Positions 45,246 to 56,620 of a stretch of 64,000 nucleotides of DNA are shown here, piece after piece (within the stretch, counting starts at the first letter, position 1; every line of letters starts with the position of its first letter). This stretch comes from Acanthopleura granulata. Taxonomy: Eukaryota > Mollusca > Polyplacophora > Chitonida > Chitonidae. Location: positions 11,000,216-11,064,215 of the forward strand of contig JABBOT010000007.1 of NCBI GenBank assembly GCA_016165875.1, written 5' to 3'. Below the pieces are notes generated by a model that made no database searches, had not been told where the DNA came from, and saw only the letters and a program-made list of their open reading frames with translations. The position numbers and the translations under genes were made by a program.

Positions 45246-48200
45246 AAAATGTCTACGCCTGTTGAGTTCTGTATGGATCCCACTTCTGAAATAACTTTGG
45301 TTATTCTTTTTGTTGTCTTTTTCTTTTAATATTTTGTCCTCTTGAGAACAAAACAGCTTTATTTGCCCATGCTAATGATTTATTTTGGTAAGACCAGTTT
45401 TAAATGAAAGTTTCAAAGGAAAATATGGGAATACGGAGAATTAAAGCAGGAAGCTCAGAACAAGACAAACATGACCACAACAGGATCTTCCTTATCCGGA
45501 CTGGTAATTATAGGTGTCTGGACGTCCGCACAGCAGAATAAGTACAGATATAGGCCTCGTAAACGTCTCTGTTTTCAACTCTCATGAAGACATTTCCCTG
45601 TTGTATGTTTGGTTGCCATAGAAACCGATAAGAAAATGAACAGAAACTTTATGATCTTGTTTTTGCAGTATGGTCTAATTCATCTGGATGACACACTATT
45701 TAAAGTGGTGATCACTGCAATATTCTACCTTGCGAATGTAAGGCTTCGGTATGCATGCATCCAGGTTGCTGCCTTATTTGACCCGTTCTTCTATGATTAT
45801 GGTTTAGTAGCGATTTAGCAATTGCCATCGGGGGTTTAATTTGATCTTTTTTTTTTCTCTGTCTCTCGGGCAAGAATTTAGCCTGAATCAATTTGCAGTT
45901 TCATCATCCGGCCAAAAAGACAATGGCATATTGAGGCGATACATATATTGTCATTTTGTGGCCAGTGGTTTTGACAAAGGATAAAGTCCTTTCAGGCTTA
46001 AGCTTATACTGACAGGACTTAATTATCCACAAGGGCTCGAAATCCTGATTAATAAAACGGTGCATCCATGTTCCCGTTGTCTGTGCGTCAGTGAACAGAG
46101 AATAATGATGGCGATGGAGACCCTTAAATGTCATTGGCAACTGGGCCACTCATACAGGGCAATTAGCAATCATCTTCAGGGAGTACGTCGAATAGATGAA
46201 ATCATATCTATTCGATGTACAGGGTATAATTCTTAAGGGTTGAGGAACGATTCCCCGGTGTCATCCGGATTATGTGGGATTGATACATGTATGTCCAGGA
46301 AGATAGGAGAATCTGTTGCTACCTGTTGTACAAATTAATTAGGCAAGCATAATTAAGACTCAGTGCACTCCATTTGTAACAAATACTAAGTGTATTCAAA
46401 CATTACTTGCAAATGTTCATGTTAAGGTTAGACTTAAGAAAGAGAGCACAATATATGGTTGTAACCAGACACTGACGGTGACCTTGGCTTGACCTTGTAC
46501 TTAACTGTTTGGCACAGAGACACTGTTTGGCTAATGCAGATCAAGTACATGCATCACAGATAAGCATCAGAACAGGTGTGTCGAATCTGTTATGTTTGGA
46601 GGCTGGAGGAAAATGCTATGTACTTCGAGCAAAAAAATATGCTTGACCTGAGTTCAGCAGGCAGTGTCTCTATGGTGAATAGTGAAGTACAGGGTCAAGC
46701 CTCAGAGGCAGGCAGGGTCTAGGTGTAATAGCGTTCAGATTTTATATTTCACAGTTTTACATCATGTAGCCAACGTGAGATGTTGTTGTCAGTTAATACT
46801 CTGCCTGTTCATGACCAGATGTTCAAAAAGAGAAAATTCAAGAGAAAACAAGGAAAGAGAGAGATGATGCAAAGTGGATAGCAGAGGTGAAGGAATTGCA
46901 CTTCCCTGTAGAGTGCTTTTTGGTCATGTTTATCTGGTAGGACATTAAACTGAAATGTTTCATTAGGCTGTATGTGTGATATATGTCATAAAATTTCTCC
47001 CATGACAGAGTGACATAGTTTGACATTCTGAGAGCTCTATTGATCCTGGAAATTTATGTGCTTTGACATTCGTTTGGAAGGTAGTGTCCGAGGTCAAAGT
47101 GATATCCAAATGGGAAAATTTAAGTAAAAACTAATATTCTAGGCCTCAAAATTTATTTGCCTCGAAAATTCTCTTTTGGGGGGTGAGGGCAAAACTGAAT
47201 GACATGCATTGTAGTCATCATATCCAGTGACCTAGCCCACCACATGTACATGTACTTGGCACACACATCAGCATGGATGAGACTCGACTGGACATTTGAG
47301 GAAACTGGTCATTGTACATGTAGCACGATGTTGTTGGGAGACAAATCAACCCGGTGAAGGGGTCGTGTGCACTGAAGGTCATTGATACTGCTGTGATATA
47401 TGTACCCTACTAATTGTAAGGCAACGGGAAACTCTGACAGGCTACACAAAAGGGTCCAAATCTCAGGGAAACACATCGTTTTGTGTTGTGATGCTACAGT
47501 TTTTTGTGTGCTACCTAAGGGCTTTTTGAGTGCGCATGCACTTAAAAATGTGACGTAATCAAAGAATGAACAAAGGAGAATAGGGCTTTGGACCCTGTGT
47601 TAAAGGCGGGAAGGAGCGTTACAAATTCCCCATTCATTATGATGCCATGGTTTTCAGTTTGTAAGTTTTGTATGTATATCACTAAGGCCAAGTGCAAAAA
47701 AGATGCAAAATGTGGTTTTTAAATGAATTGTTAGTCTAGAGAGTACTGGTATCTGTACTGAGACATGGATCAAAACGCACTGGTAAACACATATGGTAAA
47801 GGAAAATTTGGGAGGATATAGCTTGTGACCACATTGCACTGAATCGAAGTGTTGTGATGACACATGTTTTCATTATATTGGCAAGACTGATGGAGACTGA
47901 GTTACAATTCAGGTACATACACATTTGTCAAAGTAGTAGTTACAGAGATCCAAAACATGAAAGATAAAATGTTAGGATGAATTTCAGATGGTAACGAGCT
48001 GTTATCCTGTCTTGTGATTTTAACTGGAGGCTGGTGAAAGAAAATAAAATGACTCCTGGCAGGTTGGAGTTCATCTCAGCCAGTTTCTCATGGTTAAAAG
48101 TTTAAAGATAATCTGTGTACCTTGATAATTAAACCTTTAAAACATGATCATTTACATATAGGATTACACTGTGTATAATCTTTTGTTTTCAAAAATCGCC

Positions 48201-48669
48201 GGTTAAAATGGCTGCTGCAGTTCCTTTCACAGTTACGGTCCAGATGCTCTGGCATGTGATTGCAAGACGTTCATTTTGCCCTAGAGTAATTTCTTCTCCC
48301 AATTAGCTGATGGGTTTTAATGTTTTTTTCAGCAAGAAAGGATGGCAAATGTAAATTTTACTCTCCCGTCACCACGTGAAGGATTTTGTTTCTCTTGTGT
48401 ACCTCTCATTTCTTCCATGTTACTTGTTGTGCATGCACATTTCAAAAAAGCATTTTGGAAACGAAGTCAGAGTTAACCGTAATATCCCACAATACATAGT
48501 TTGAAGACCCGTAAGGGTTCAGGTTTGGGACATGTGTTTTCAGCATATATCACATGCCAAGTGTTCCCCATTTGATTTACATGGGCCCACAAAATAATCC
48601 TTAAATCCCTGTTCGATTCATTCGTAGGTTGCTTTGCGGAAACAGTGCCAGACTGGAACTTTCAAGGGC
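45246..48669. other. Non-coding; one 69-base exon-like segment and one hairpin
   Basis: 45669-45737 has a strong acceptor (TTGTTTTTGCAG) and donor (GCGAAT|GTAAGG) around 23 open codons (YGLIHLDDTLFKVV...), phase 0 to 0. It does not fit the phase of the gene model upstream and is left uncalled. 46184-46219 forms a 14-base hairpin. The rest is unassigned. Confidence 0.35.
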
Positions 48670-49304
48670 CCTGAGTGGCTGACTGGCTAATGGAGACCCT
48701 GCAGTTGCCAGGCAGCTGGGCCGCATGTCACTAAAGGTCATGAGTTGAATCATTGATCCTGAATTAAAACTTACGATGGGTTGTAGGACTGTTTCACGAA
48801 AGAATAATATCTGTCCTGTTTGTGTAACCAACTGGTGAAAATTAGGACAAATATTCATGACTTAGGACTTGTCAGTGAAATGAGACACAGGAATGGGCGC
48901 CATTGTGATGTCTGCTACATTAAAGACAGAACAACGTCACAGTAGACAGGGATACATTGTAACATCGAAGACCATTTTAATAAAACAATGGCTTGAGGTC
49001 TTGCTTCACACTATTTAGTGTCACCACTCGGGATTAAAAAAAGCATGCTGCCTCACCATTGCTCTAAAGCATTGTTCTTCATTGACTCAGTGGAGCGATC
49101 CCTGACCAAGTTTTGGCTGTATGAGTGAATTCAGCCAGCCCTGTCATGGGATGGACTGTGGATTCAAGCCAGGAAAGATTTCTTGTAGTCTTCTGGACAG
49201 TGCTTCATGCATGTAATCTTTGCCCGAAACACGTTAAAGTTGTTCTGCATGAAAATGGCAGCAGTTCGATAAATCATTGAATGATAACGTTGTTGTCTCT
49301 TTTT
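48670..49304. other. Possible degenerate tRNA-like repeat, otherwise nothing
   Basis: GGCCCTGAGTGGCTGACTGGC near 48667 followed by TCATGAGTTGAATC about 70 bases later is reminiscent of a SINE head. No body or tail was matched, so it is not called. Confidence 0.25.
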
Positions 49305-49450
49305 CGTGTCGTTGGCCTTGTGGTTAGAGTGCCTTCCTCATGGTCGGGTCTTACCAAACAGCTCAAAATGGTACCTGTTGCTGCTTTGCTTAGTGCTCAG
49401 CACCGAGACGTTAGAGCAAGGGACCTGGTCATGGTGGTCCTGTTGCGCCA
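49305..49450 (+). mobile_element. SINE-B copy, partial
   Basis: Head CGTTGGCCTTGTGGTTAGAG, an internal deletion around box B, then TGGTACCTGTTGCTGCTTTG, GCTCAGCACCGAGACG and TTAGAGCAAG. It ends early compared with the copy at 18675. Confidence 0.75.
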
Positions 49451-49528
49451 GCAGCAGTTTGGTGACGCAGAAAAAATACACCTGCATAATGAGGACTCCT
49501 TGTCATGTGACGTTAAACCTGGGCCTTT

Positions 49529-49618
49529 AACATCCATACTTTCATGTAAAAATGATGCCTTTTGCAAGATATGTGTACAAACATCCATACTTTCATGTAA
49601 AAATGATGCCTTTTACAA
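49529..49618 (+). repeat. 51-bp tandem duplication, two copies
   Basis: AACATCCATACTTTCATGTA and the following AAAATGATGCCTTTT(G/A)CAAGATA recur with a 51-base offset (49529 and 49580), with a single difference in the shared part. Confidence 0.9.
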
Positions 49619-49865
49619 GATACTATATATGTGTATACATGTGTGTGAATATTGGGTTACCAGGATTTCTTTTTCCTAATCAGTGTGTAGATAGACCCTA
49701 TGGAATGCTTCAAGGTTCATGATGAAATGTACTGTATTGATTTTCCACCTAGATTATATGGTGATGAATACGAAATGAAGGATTTGGAACAAATGATGAG
49801 AGCGTTAATGATTTTTGACAATCATGACACTGATAAAAGACATTAGGAGGTGTGGGGTGAGGTTT

Positions 49866-49891
49866 ATCATCATCATCATCATCGTCATCAC
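49866..49891 (+). repeat. ATC microsatellite
   Basis: ATCATCATCATCATCATCGTCATCA, a short trinucleotide run with one interruption. Confidence 0.9.
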
Positions 49892-50153
49892 TTGACACAT
49901 CCGTTTTCAGGTCAGTCCAGCGAAGATCAGAGGAATCCGTTCCATCTTTTCCTTTCCACGGGTTATTGTTTCACATTTAATTATAGCTGCTGTAGCATGG
50001 GAAAAGAATTGTAATTAATATTCTGATTGCTGGACGTGCTGATTAAAGGTTTTTCCTGTGATTAGACGGGTTTTTTATCGCCGTCTGAAGAAAATGAAAG
50101 ATGAAGTCGAGGCAAAATTTGTGACTTGCAGAAATTGTTTTTAAGTTGCATGA

Positions 50154-51060
50154 CATGTTGCTAAATTAATATTTGATCTACGTCAACATAAGAAATCCCA
50201 TACAAACCCTCTGATAATTCAGCAAAGTTTCGCTGAAGTAAAAGCTAATTATCCGGATTATAAATTTATATTTACTGACGGATCGAAGGATGGGGACAGG
50301 GTGGTGGCTGCGGCTATCTTGGAACAGCGAGTCACCTCTCTTCGCCCTCCATCCTCGTCTTCAATATTTTCTGCCGAGGCCAGAGCTATACTTCTGGCTT
50401 TATGATACGTTTCATCCGGCGCTGCCGACAGAGCAGTCATATGCAGCGACTCGTTGTCCTGCCTTTTGGCAATAGAGCAAAATAAATTTCAAAACCCATT
50501 AATACTAGAAATATTAGCCATCCATAGAAACTTAATTAAAAGAGGGAAAGATATTGTATTCTGTTGGATACCAAGTCATACTGGTATTCACGGAAACACA
50601 GTCACAGACAGGGAAGCGAAAGCTGCTCTTGGTAAACCCATATCTAAGATTAAAATTCCTTATACTGACTTTTAATCTAATATTCTTAAATACATTTGTC
50701 GCCTTTGGCAGGATGAATGGGACCTGCAGGTCGATAACAAACTGCACGCCATTCACCCTGTCATAGGCTATGACTCTTTTACGTTTGGTATGTCTCGTAG
50801 AGACCAAGTGGTTTTAACTAGATGCCGCGTTGGGCATTCTCGTGTAACACACAATTTTATCCTGGATTGGGGCAGTGCTCCCAAGTGTGTTGGATGTGAT
50901 GCGCAGTGCGGCATCAAACATATCCTGATTGACTGTGTGGACTTTGCCCACGTGCGGCAAAGGTTCTTCACAGTAAACTCCATATATGATTTGTTTGACA
51001 GCATCGCTGGCGACGCTGTCATAAAATATTTGAAGGCCATTGGCCTTTATCATAAAATAT
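50154..51060 (+). pseudogene. Non-LTR retrotransposon ORF2 C-terminus (RNase H plus zinc-binding tail), broken
   Basis: A single frame carries an RNase H domain with its four acidic positions: FTDGSK, SAEARAI, ICSDSLSCL and GNTVTDREAKAAL, plus WIPSHTGIHGN. About 70 residues later comes a C-x2-C...H-x4-C tail (CVGCDAQCGIKHILIDC) typical of ORF2 ends in Jockey/I-like LINEs. Two in-frame stops, TGA at 50403-50405 and TAA at 50673-50675, disable it. The natural stop is at 51058-51060. Reverse transcriptase and endonuclease are absent, as in a 5'-truncated insertion. RNase H would normally remove RNA from the RNA-DNA hybrid made during retrotransposition. Clade assignment is tentative. Confidence 0.92.
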
Positions 51061-51300
51061 AAATTTTATGTTCAAAAATAAATATTTGTTATAAAATTTC
51101 CATAATATGCTGGTTGTTCGAGTTTTTAACTGTTTTGTTTTTCTTACCTGATTTTAACCCATGTCAGAAATGTTTTGTTTTCCTTTTAATGTTCTCCAGT
51201 GACTATCGAAAACCTTTGCTGTCTCGTGTTACCACCTTGTTCTCGCCACGGTTTGGCTGAGATATTGCCGATGTGGTATTAAGCCATAATCATTCATTCC
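51061..51300 (+). mobile_element. 3' untranslated region of the broken LINE
   Basis: Follows the ORF2 stop and ends in GATATTGCCGATGTGGTATT then AAGCCATAATCATTCATTC, a short ATTC-type tail instead of poly-A. The same terminal motif occurs alone on the minus strand at 27386-27440, so this end marks a family boundary. Confidence 0.8.
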
Positions 51301-51692
51301 AATATTTCATCCTCACCAGCGCAGATAAAAATACAAATATGTGAAGCATGGTTTTCAAAGTAATGTGATTTCTGTGTTGAAAAAATAAATCATCAGGTTT
51401 TCCACAACTTAATTTCTAAGAAAAAACATGCAAAATGAGCTGGTATATTAAAGACAGTTGACAGGTGTTGAAAGATGATACACAATGTCAAGATGTGGTT
51501 TAAAATTTTGTATCAAGCAGATGACAACTTTGGAAACTTGCAAAATAACCGAAAGATGTCAGGTGTTAAGAGATTAAGATCAGGGTTTTTTGTTTTGGAC
51601 ACTTTCTCAGATTGGGGTTACTGTTACGTGATCCTGATGAGAAACAAGTTTTTGACATATTTTTGACGAGTTTTTCAAAATAAATTGATTTT
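51301..51692. other. Non-coding, nothing recognised
   Basis: No supported feature. Confidence 0.35.
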
Positions 51693-51780
51693 GATTGGTG
51701 TTATATGCCGCACTCAAGAATATTTCACCTATACGCTTGTAGCCAGCATTATGGTGGAAGGAAACAAGGCTGAGCTTCCT
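51693..51780 (-). mobile_element. SINE-A copy, 5'-truncated
   Basis: GATTGGTGTTATATGCCGCA, CTCAAGAATATTTCACCTA and CAGCATTATGGTGGAAGG, then loss of similarity. An isolated CATCAAATAAATAAATAAAA at about 51961 may be the tail of another copy. Confidence 0.88.
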
Positions 51781-52976
51781 TAACGTGTATATGTACAGTT
51801 GACAGTCTGCTTTTTCAGACTTTATGGCTGATTTCTGCAGAATCCAGCGTGACCGATTCTGTCATGTCCGTTTTTGTCAGATCTCTTACCAAACCTGTCG
51901 GTAGCTGTCGGTAGTCCGTAATTTTCAGTGCTGTCATAAGAAGTCCAACAGCAACACGCCATCAAATAAATAAATAAAACCAAATATTAGAGATTATGAT
52001 TAGTGCCTGTTTTTAGTTGGATTCTCCGTTATATACTGTTGAACTGGTCAGTTAGGTGAGATGGTAAGTTACATCTAGCAGTTATTATGACCAGTTACAG
52101 TGACCATTATTAGTCAGGTGTAAATCAGTTAATTACTTTAGTGTGGATGTGACTTCAAAATAACTGTTGTTTTAACCCCAAATGTTAAGCCAACATTGAG
52201 TTCCCTGCAACTGGAACGTGTTGTATGGAATTATCTGGTAGCTAGGCACCAAAGGTTACGTGTTGTTAACTTTGTTATATCGGTAGTGGCCTGGTGATCT
52301 AATGAGCGCCACTGTTAATGGATGTGTGGAGGGCGTAACGATCAATCCAGGTGATGCATGGGACTTCCTTAATAGGCGACCTGCCAATGATTGAGGCATT
52401 GCGGTCGCACGCATTCAGTACAAGTACATAGATCCGCGGGACTTCATCTGCTAATAGGTTTCAATTCAACAAACAGATCGCTCTCCACCTCGCTGACATA
52501 TGCAGAGTTTTTGTGTTTTTTTTTTGTCTTTTTTTTATATAACGTGTCACAGATCAATAGAATAAAATTAGACTGATTGCTGGCTCTTATTGATTTGTTA
52601 CCAGCCTGAATTTCGTGCCTTCTCACTTGTATTTGACGCCTGCCTACGATAGCTGATTCTTGCAAAACAAGTGAATATACATGTAAGTATGGCTTGCATG
52701 TGAGAGTAAGATCGGTTGGCTATGTTCCGAACTCAGTGTCCATGTTAACCGCTCTGAATGATTGCATTCCCCAGGAGCTCTGTCCTGTCGCCTCGCATTG
52801 TCCTCAAAGTGCTCAAACTGTATGTGACAAAAACATTTCCTGTTTATTATGTAGGAATAATAAGAACCATAGCAATACAGTTAGCACAGACGTAACCGAC
52901 AGATTCAATCGGACAGAAGTTCGTGAAAGTGCCAGTTTTGAATCAGTAATGCTAGGGTGGAGACAACTGTTCTTCC
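51781..52976. other. Non-coding, nothing recognised
   Basis: No gene with fitting splice sites. T-rich run near 52511-52535. Confidence 0.35.
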
Positions 52977-53222
52977 CAAAGTTAGTTTGCTTGCCACTGG
53001 AGCATCATGCCAAAGACACCAGACACGACAGTCACATTAAACTGACACTGGGTTGACAAGTCCTGTTTCCTGGCTCTAACCTCTCAGTGCTGCATGATCA
53101 CCAAGCGAGCAGCAACAAAGTACCATTTTTGCAGTCTTTGGCATGTTTGGTATGACCCCACCTAGGATTGAACCTGGATCTCATGACTGGGAGACGGATG
53201 CTCTAACCACTGAGGCAGTGCA
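52977..53222 (-). mobile_element. SINE-B copy, near full length
   Basis: Read on the plus strand: CCACTGGAGCATCATGCC, AAGACACCAGACACGAC, GGCTCTAACCTCTCAGTG, AGCAACAAAGTACCATTT, then the tRNA-like head complement with a box-B-like AGGATTGAACCTGG and box-A-like GCTCTAACCACTGAGGCAG. Its order mirrors the plus-strand copy at 18675. Confidence 0.88.
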
Positions 53223-53389
53223 TTATGCAGTAAGGGTGAGCTCAATGATATATCCATGCCTTGTGTGGAGAATAATGATGGTTAAGTGAATGGATGCAAT
53301 GAATGTGTGAGAACCTTGGGAAGTTTTTTTGCAGCAGTGCGTCCCATCCTCCATTGTCCACGTCAATTTATGGTCAATTTTCAGAAGTA

Positions 53390-53612
53390 AGTATACCATA
53401 AAAGACCTAAAATATCCACCTTGGCTAATTCGCACATTTTTGCTGATTCCAAGAGTGCTGTTATTTTAGAAAAGAATTTTGAGGTTGGTTTGGTAGACAT
53501 GCTCATATCCTACTGAAAAAAATACAAGTTTTGGTTTTAAAAAATAATATTTTATGACATTACTTTGCCTCTAAAAATGCACTTTATTTGCGTGGAATTT
53601 TGGTCATTTTGA
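53390..53612 (-). mobile_element. MITE-1 copy, minus strand
   Basis: Termini ACCATAAAAGACCTAAAAT and inverted AATTTTGGTCATTTTG. The reverse complement carries the same internal blocks as the copies at 16826 and 32428 (GTGCATTTTT, AATGTCATAAAA, AAACTTGTATT, TAGGATAT, CCAACCTC). Confidence 0.7.
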
Positions 53613-53689
53613 ATATATAATGATAACACAGAAACGTGGCGCCATCTGCATGAAATCAATTCAGATGCAATTACGTGTAATGCGAAGAA

Positions 53690-53836
53690 TACTCAACTTC
53701 GGAATATTTCACTTAATGCACGGCAGCCAGCATTATAGTGGGAGGAAACAGGGCAGAGCCCAGGGAAAACCCACGACCATCAGCAGGTTGCTGGCAGACC
53801 TTGACACGTACAGCCAGAGAGGAAGTCAGCATGACC
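53690..53836 (-). mobile_element. SINE-A copy, 5'- and tail-truncated
   Basis: GGAATATTTCACTTAATGCA, GCCAGCATTATAGTGGGAGG, CACGACCATCAGCAGGTTGC and TACAGCCAGAGAGGAAG. It stops before the tRNA-like head. Confidence 0.88.
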
Positions 53837-54063
53837 CTATCCCGTTGAAAATATAATTCGAATTCGTTATACAGGGAAGCTTTGCATGTTGATGATTACA
53901 TTACGGTGTTGTTGATATACATGTAGCCATAAAACACAGTAAAACAATCATGAAGGCAATGAATAGAACTTTATATGTATAGTGTTTATGGTGGATTTAA
54001 TGTGCTCCTTTGTCTTTTTATTATTTAACCTACATGAGATACCACAGTAGTCAGATGCAGCAC

Positions 54064-54292
54064 AGGTTTTCCTGCAGGTTAGGGTTTGCTTCACAGGCCG
54101 ACATAACCAGGTTTTCCTGCAGGTTAGGGTTTGCTTCACAGGCCCACATAACCAGGTTTTCCTGCAGGTTAGGGTTTGCTTCACAGGCCCACATAACCAG
54201 GTTTTCCTGCAGGTTAGGGTTTGCTTCACAGGCCCACATAACCAGGTTTTCCTGCAGGTTAGGGTTTGCTTCACAGGCCCACATAACCAGCA
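54064..54292 (+). repeat. 45-bp minisatellite, five near-identical copies
   Basis: Unit AGGTTTTCCTGCAGGTTAGG plus GTTTGCTTCACAGGCCCACATAACC. Copies are identical except the first (GGCCGAC for GGCCCAC), which implies very recent expansion. Since 45 is a multiple of three, frames on both strands stay open (FSCRLGFASQAHITR and similar), which is a repeat effect. Confidence 0.95.
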
Positions 54293-55480
54293 ACCAGAAT
54301 GCCTGTGGTAAACCAAGGGAAACTGGCTACATGGGGTCGAGTTTACCGATAGAGGGAACTGTCTTGGGTATCCATCAATCCAATTGTATCCATCTGCATA
54401 CGAACATGTGTTCCTTCAGCTTGTGAATGAAAGAAAAAGATAAAAAAAGGTAAAACATGAAGATGAGGGTTAATTGCTGTAATTCTTCTTGACCTTTTGT
54501 GATGTTTATCATGTGTAATTAGTCAGTGTCTCTTGAGGGATGTCTGATGTCCGTGGAATCATGCTATGCTAAGGAAATGATCGCTATGCTTTTATACCTG
54601 CATTAGGAAGGGCCCAGGGGAAAATTTGCACCGCCGTGTAAAACTTCATGCCGAGTCGAGTGGCAGTTTGTTTGACATCCATTTCATCAGTGTATGTACG
54701 TGTGAGTTTATTGTTTATCTGACACGTATACATGTGAATGGCTGCTGTGAATTCTTAATTATGGGTACTTAAGCAATATCAAGGGTTCATCTCGATGACA
54801 ACTTCTGACTGTAGACGCATTGCGCAGTGTAGTGATAGACTCACGGGTGCTGTGGTATATATATACAGAATGAACTTACGAGAGTGCTGCGTGATTAAAA
54901 ATGTAGATTTGTACTGAAGAGCTCATCATTCAACTTCACATGAATTTTCCCCGTCAGGCTTAGATCTATCAGCGACTGGGCATGCTGTATCTTTAATAAT
55001 GTCATGATTGCTATGGTTACTGGATAGTCCGGTGGATGGAGTGTTTAAGCTAGCTTCCATTCATCCTTCCATTCATGTTCCCATCCCAGCTGGCACTTTA
55101 CTTCTTAGGCGAGTGACTATCGCCTGCCTTGTCTTCCTGGCTGGCTGGCTGAGTGAGTCAGACTGGCCACTTAAGACCGTATTGTTGTAAGGAAGCAGGG
55201 CTATAGATTTTAGTGTGTGAGTGAAGCTGAGGGCATAGGGACGCAGTGAGGCTAAGTGAGAGCACTGACGGAGGCTCTAGCCCATTTACACCTGAGAGAG
55301 AGGTGCTTATCACCAGCAGTCATCAGAGTTAAGCCAGGGAGTTGACTGTAACCTCACATCTAGGTGAATTGTAGCCAGGTAGAGTAACTGTGGTGGGCTG
55401 GGCTGGGCTGGCTGCTGCGGTATATTAAACCACAGACTTGCTATACTGTCACATTGTCCGGAACGTCCCCAGGGGGGAGG
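54293..55480. other. Non-coding, possible upstream region of the 55.6-kb gene
   Basis: G+C rises visibly from about 55000 towards the candidate promoter. GGGCTGGGCTGGGCTGG lies near 55396. No exon is supported here. Confidence 0.35.
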
Positions 55481-55556
55481 GGTATAAGTCAGCAGGCTCT
55501 ATACGTGGACAGTCATTAGAACTGCGTACCTGATATACCAGGTGGGTATATAAATA
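55481..55556 (+). promoter_or_regulatory. Candidate core promoter, two TATA-like boxes
   Basis: GGGGTATAAGTC (TATAAG at 55483-55488) and GGGTATATAAATAA (55545-55556) lie 188 and 124 bases before the ATG at 55671. Either would place a start site ahead of that ATG. The second overlaps the upstream ATG at 55557, making that ATG an unlikely start if this box is used. Confidence 0.35.
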
Positions 55557-55670
55557 ATGCCACGTGACAAAAAAAGTTTGACAAGTTCTGCTCACTCGGC
55601 CGGAGGAAGCTCGGGAGCTGCCAGGTCTCAAGTTGGACATTGTCATCTGTGGTCTCACGGTCATCAAGCC

Positions 55671-55801
55671 ATGGTGGACAAAACGCGGGCTCTGGAGTTT
55701 AGGGACGTGCTGGAGGACAAACCGCCGATGAGCCAAGGATTTAAACGCCGTTTGCTGCTGCAAAAACTGTCGCGCCGCTCCTGGCCCTCCACTGCACTGG
55801 G
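55671..55801 (+). CDS. Candidate first coding exon of an unrecognised gene
   Basis: The ATG lies in strong context (AAGCCATGGTGG) and opens 43 codons plus two bases, ending at a perfect donor (CTGGG|GTAAGT), phase 2. The frame extends upstream to an ATG at 55557, but that ATG overlaps a TATA-like box, so 55671 is preferred. The peptide begins MVDKTRALEFRDVLEDKPP and continues with a very basic stretch (FKRRLLLQKLSRRSW) that could be an amphipathic or nuclear-localising helix. G+C is clearly higher than in the surroundings, as for a 5' exon. The next exon was not found in the remaining 8.2 kb. It could also be an alternative or internal exon of the upstream gene; family unknown. Confidence 0.42.
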
Positions 55802-56620
55802 GTAAGTCAGCAGCCTTCAGATTTATCACACTGCTAGCGTAGCGGGAAGTAAGCGTCCTGCAGTTCTGTTAACTGTGTGTGCTCAGGTAACAGGTGCAAA
55901 TAATTGCAGTTGGGAAACGGTGAATTCCAAATAATTTCGACTGCAGGTTTACAAAGTTGTGGAAAAAGTGAATTTCTGCTTTTAGAAGTCTTGTAATATA
56001 TGAAATTAACAAGATGCATGTATGCCACAAGTGTTTTTGAAATGAAAGCCAGGATTTTGGTAAAAACTTGAAATATTGTATCCAGTATTGTATCAGTTTG
56101 CTGAAGCAATAGTGTACAATCATGCAGCACATGGTTTCCCTGGAAAATACAGGATTTTATAGCAACATGTAGGTATGGTGCATCATCATGGGCTTACATG
56201 AAGAGATGTCCTCAAATTTATAGGGTAAAATTTATTTTCAGCCTCTGGTCAGTATGTTCATGTAATATTAGCTGATGATAAATAAGTTGTCTTGATACAA
56301 AATGGGTGTATTTTCTACATACTGTAATTATTTAAAGAAGTGAACATTTTTATGTATACTTGCACACATAGGCCCATAGTTACAGCATTAATATACATAT
56401 TACACTGGTCAAGTAAATAAGCACATAATTTCTACATGAATGTACATATAGTTACACCAGTGAAGTGAATGAATTTTACAAACATTTTGCAAACATTTTT
56501 TGTGCACATTGCACCTTTATGTAGAGTTACAACGTGAAAATACATATTACATCAGTCAATGTGGTTCATGTGACCTGGATTCATACATGTACCTCTATTT
56601 TAAATTAATAATGATGATAA
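55802..56620. other. Intron-like sequence, nothing recognised
   Basis: AT-rich sequence after the donor. No exon or repeat recognised. Confidence 0.4.

Noticed and set aside
45669..45737. Adding this micro-exon to the split-gene model
   Set aside because: Its phase 0 start does not follow the phase-2 end at 32379, and the frame already closes at 38889.
53948..54426. Frames of 120-138 codons with repeated CRLGFASQAHITR-type or WLCGPVKQTLTCRKT-type peptides
   Set aside because: Repeat effect of a 45-base unit; open on both strands alike.
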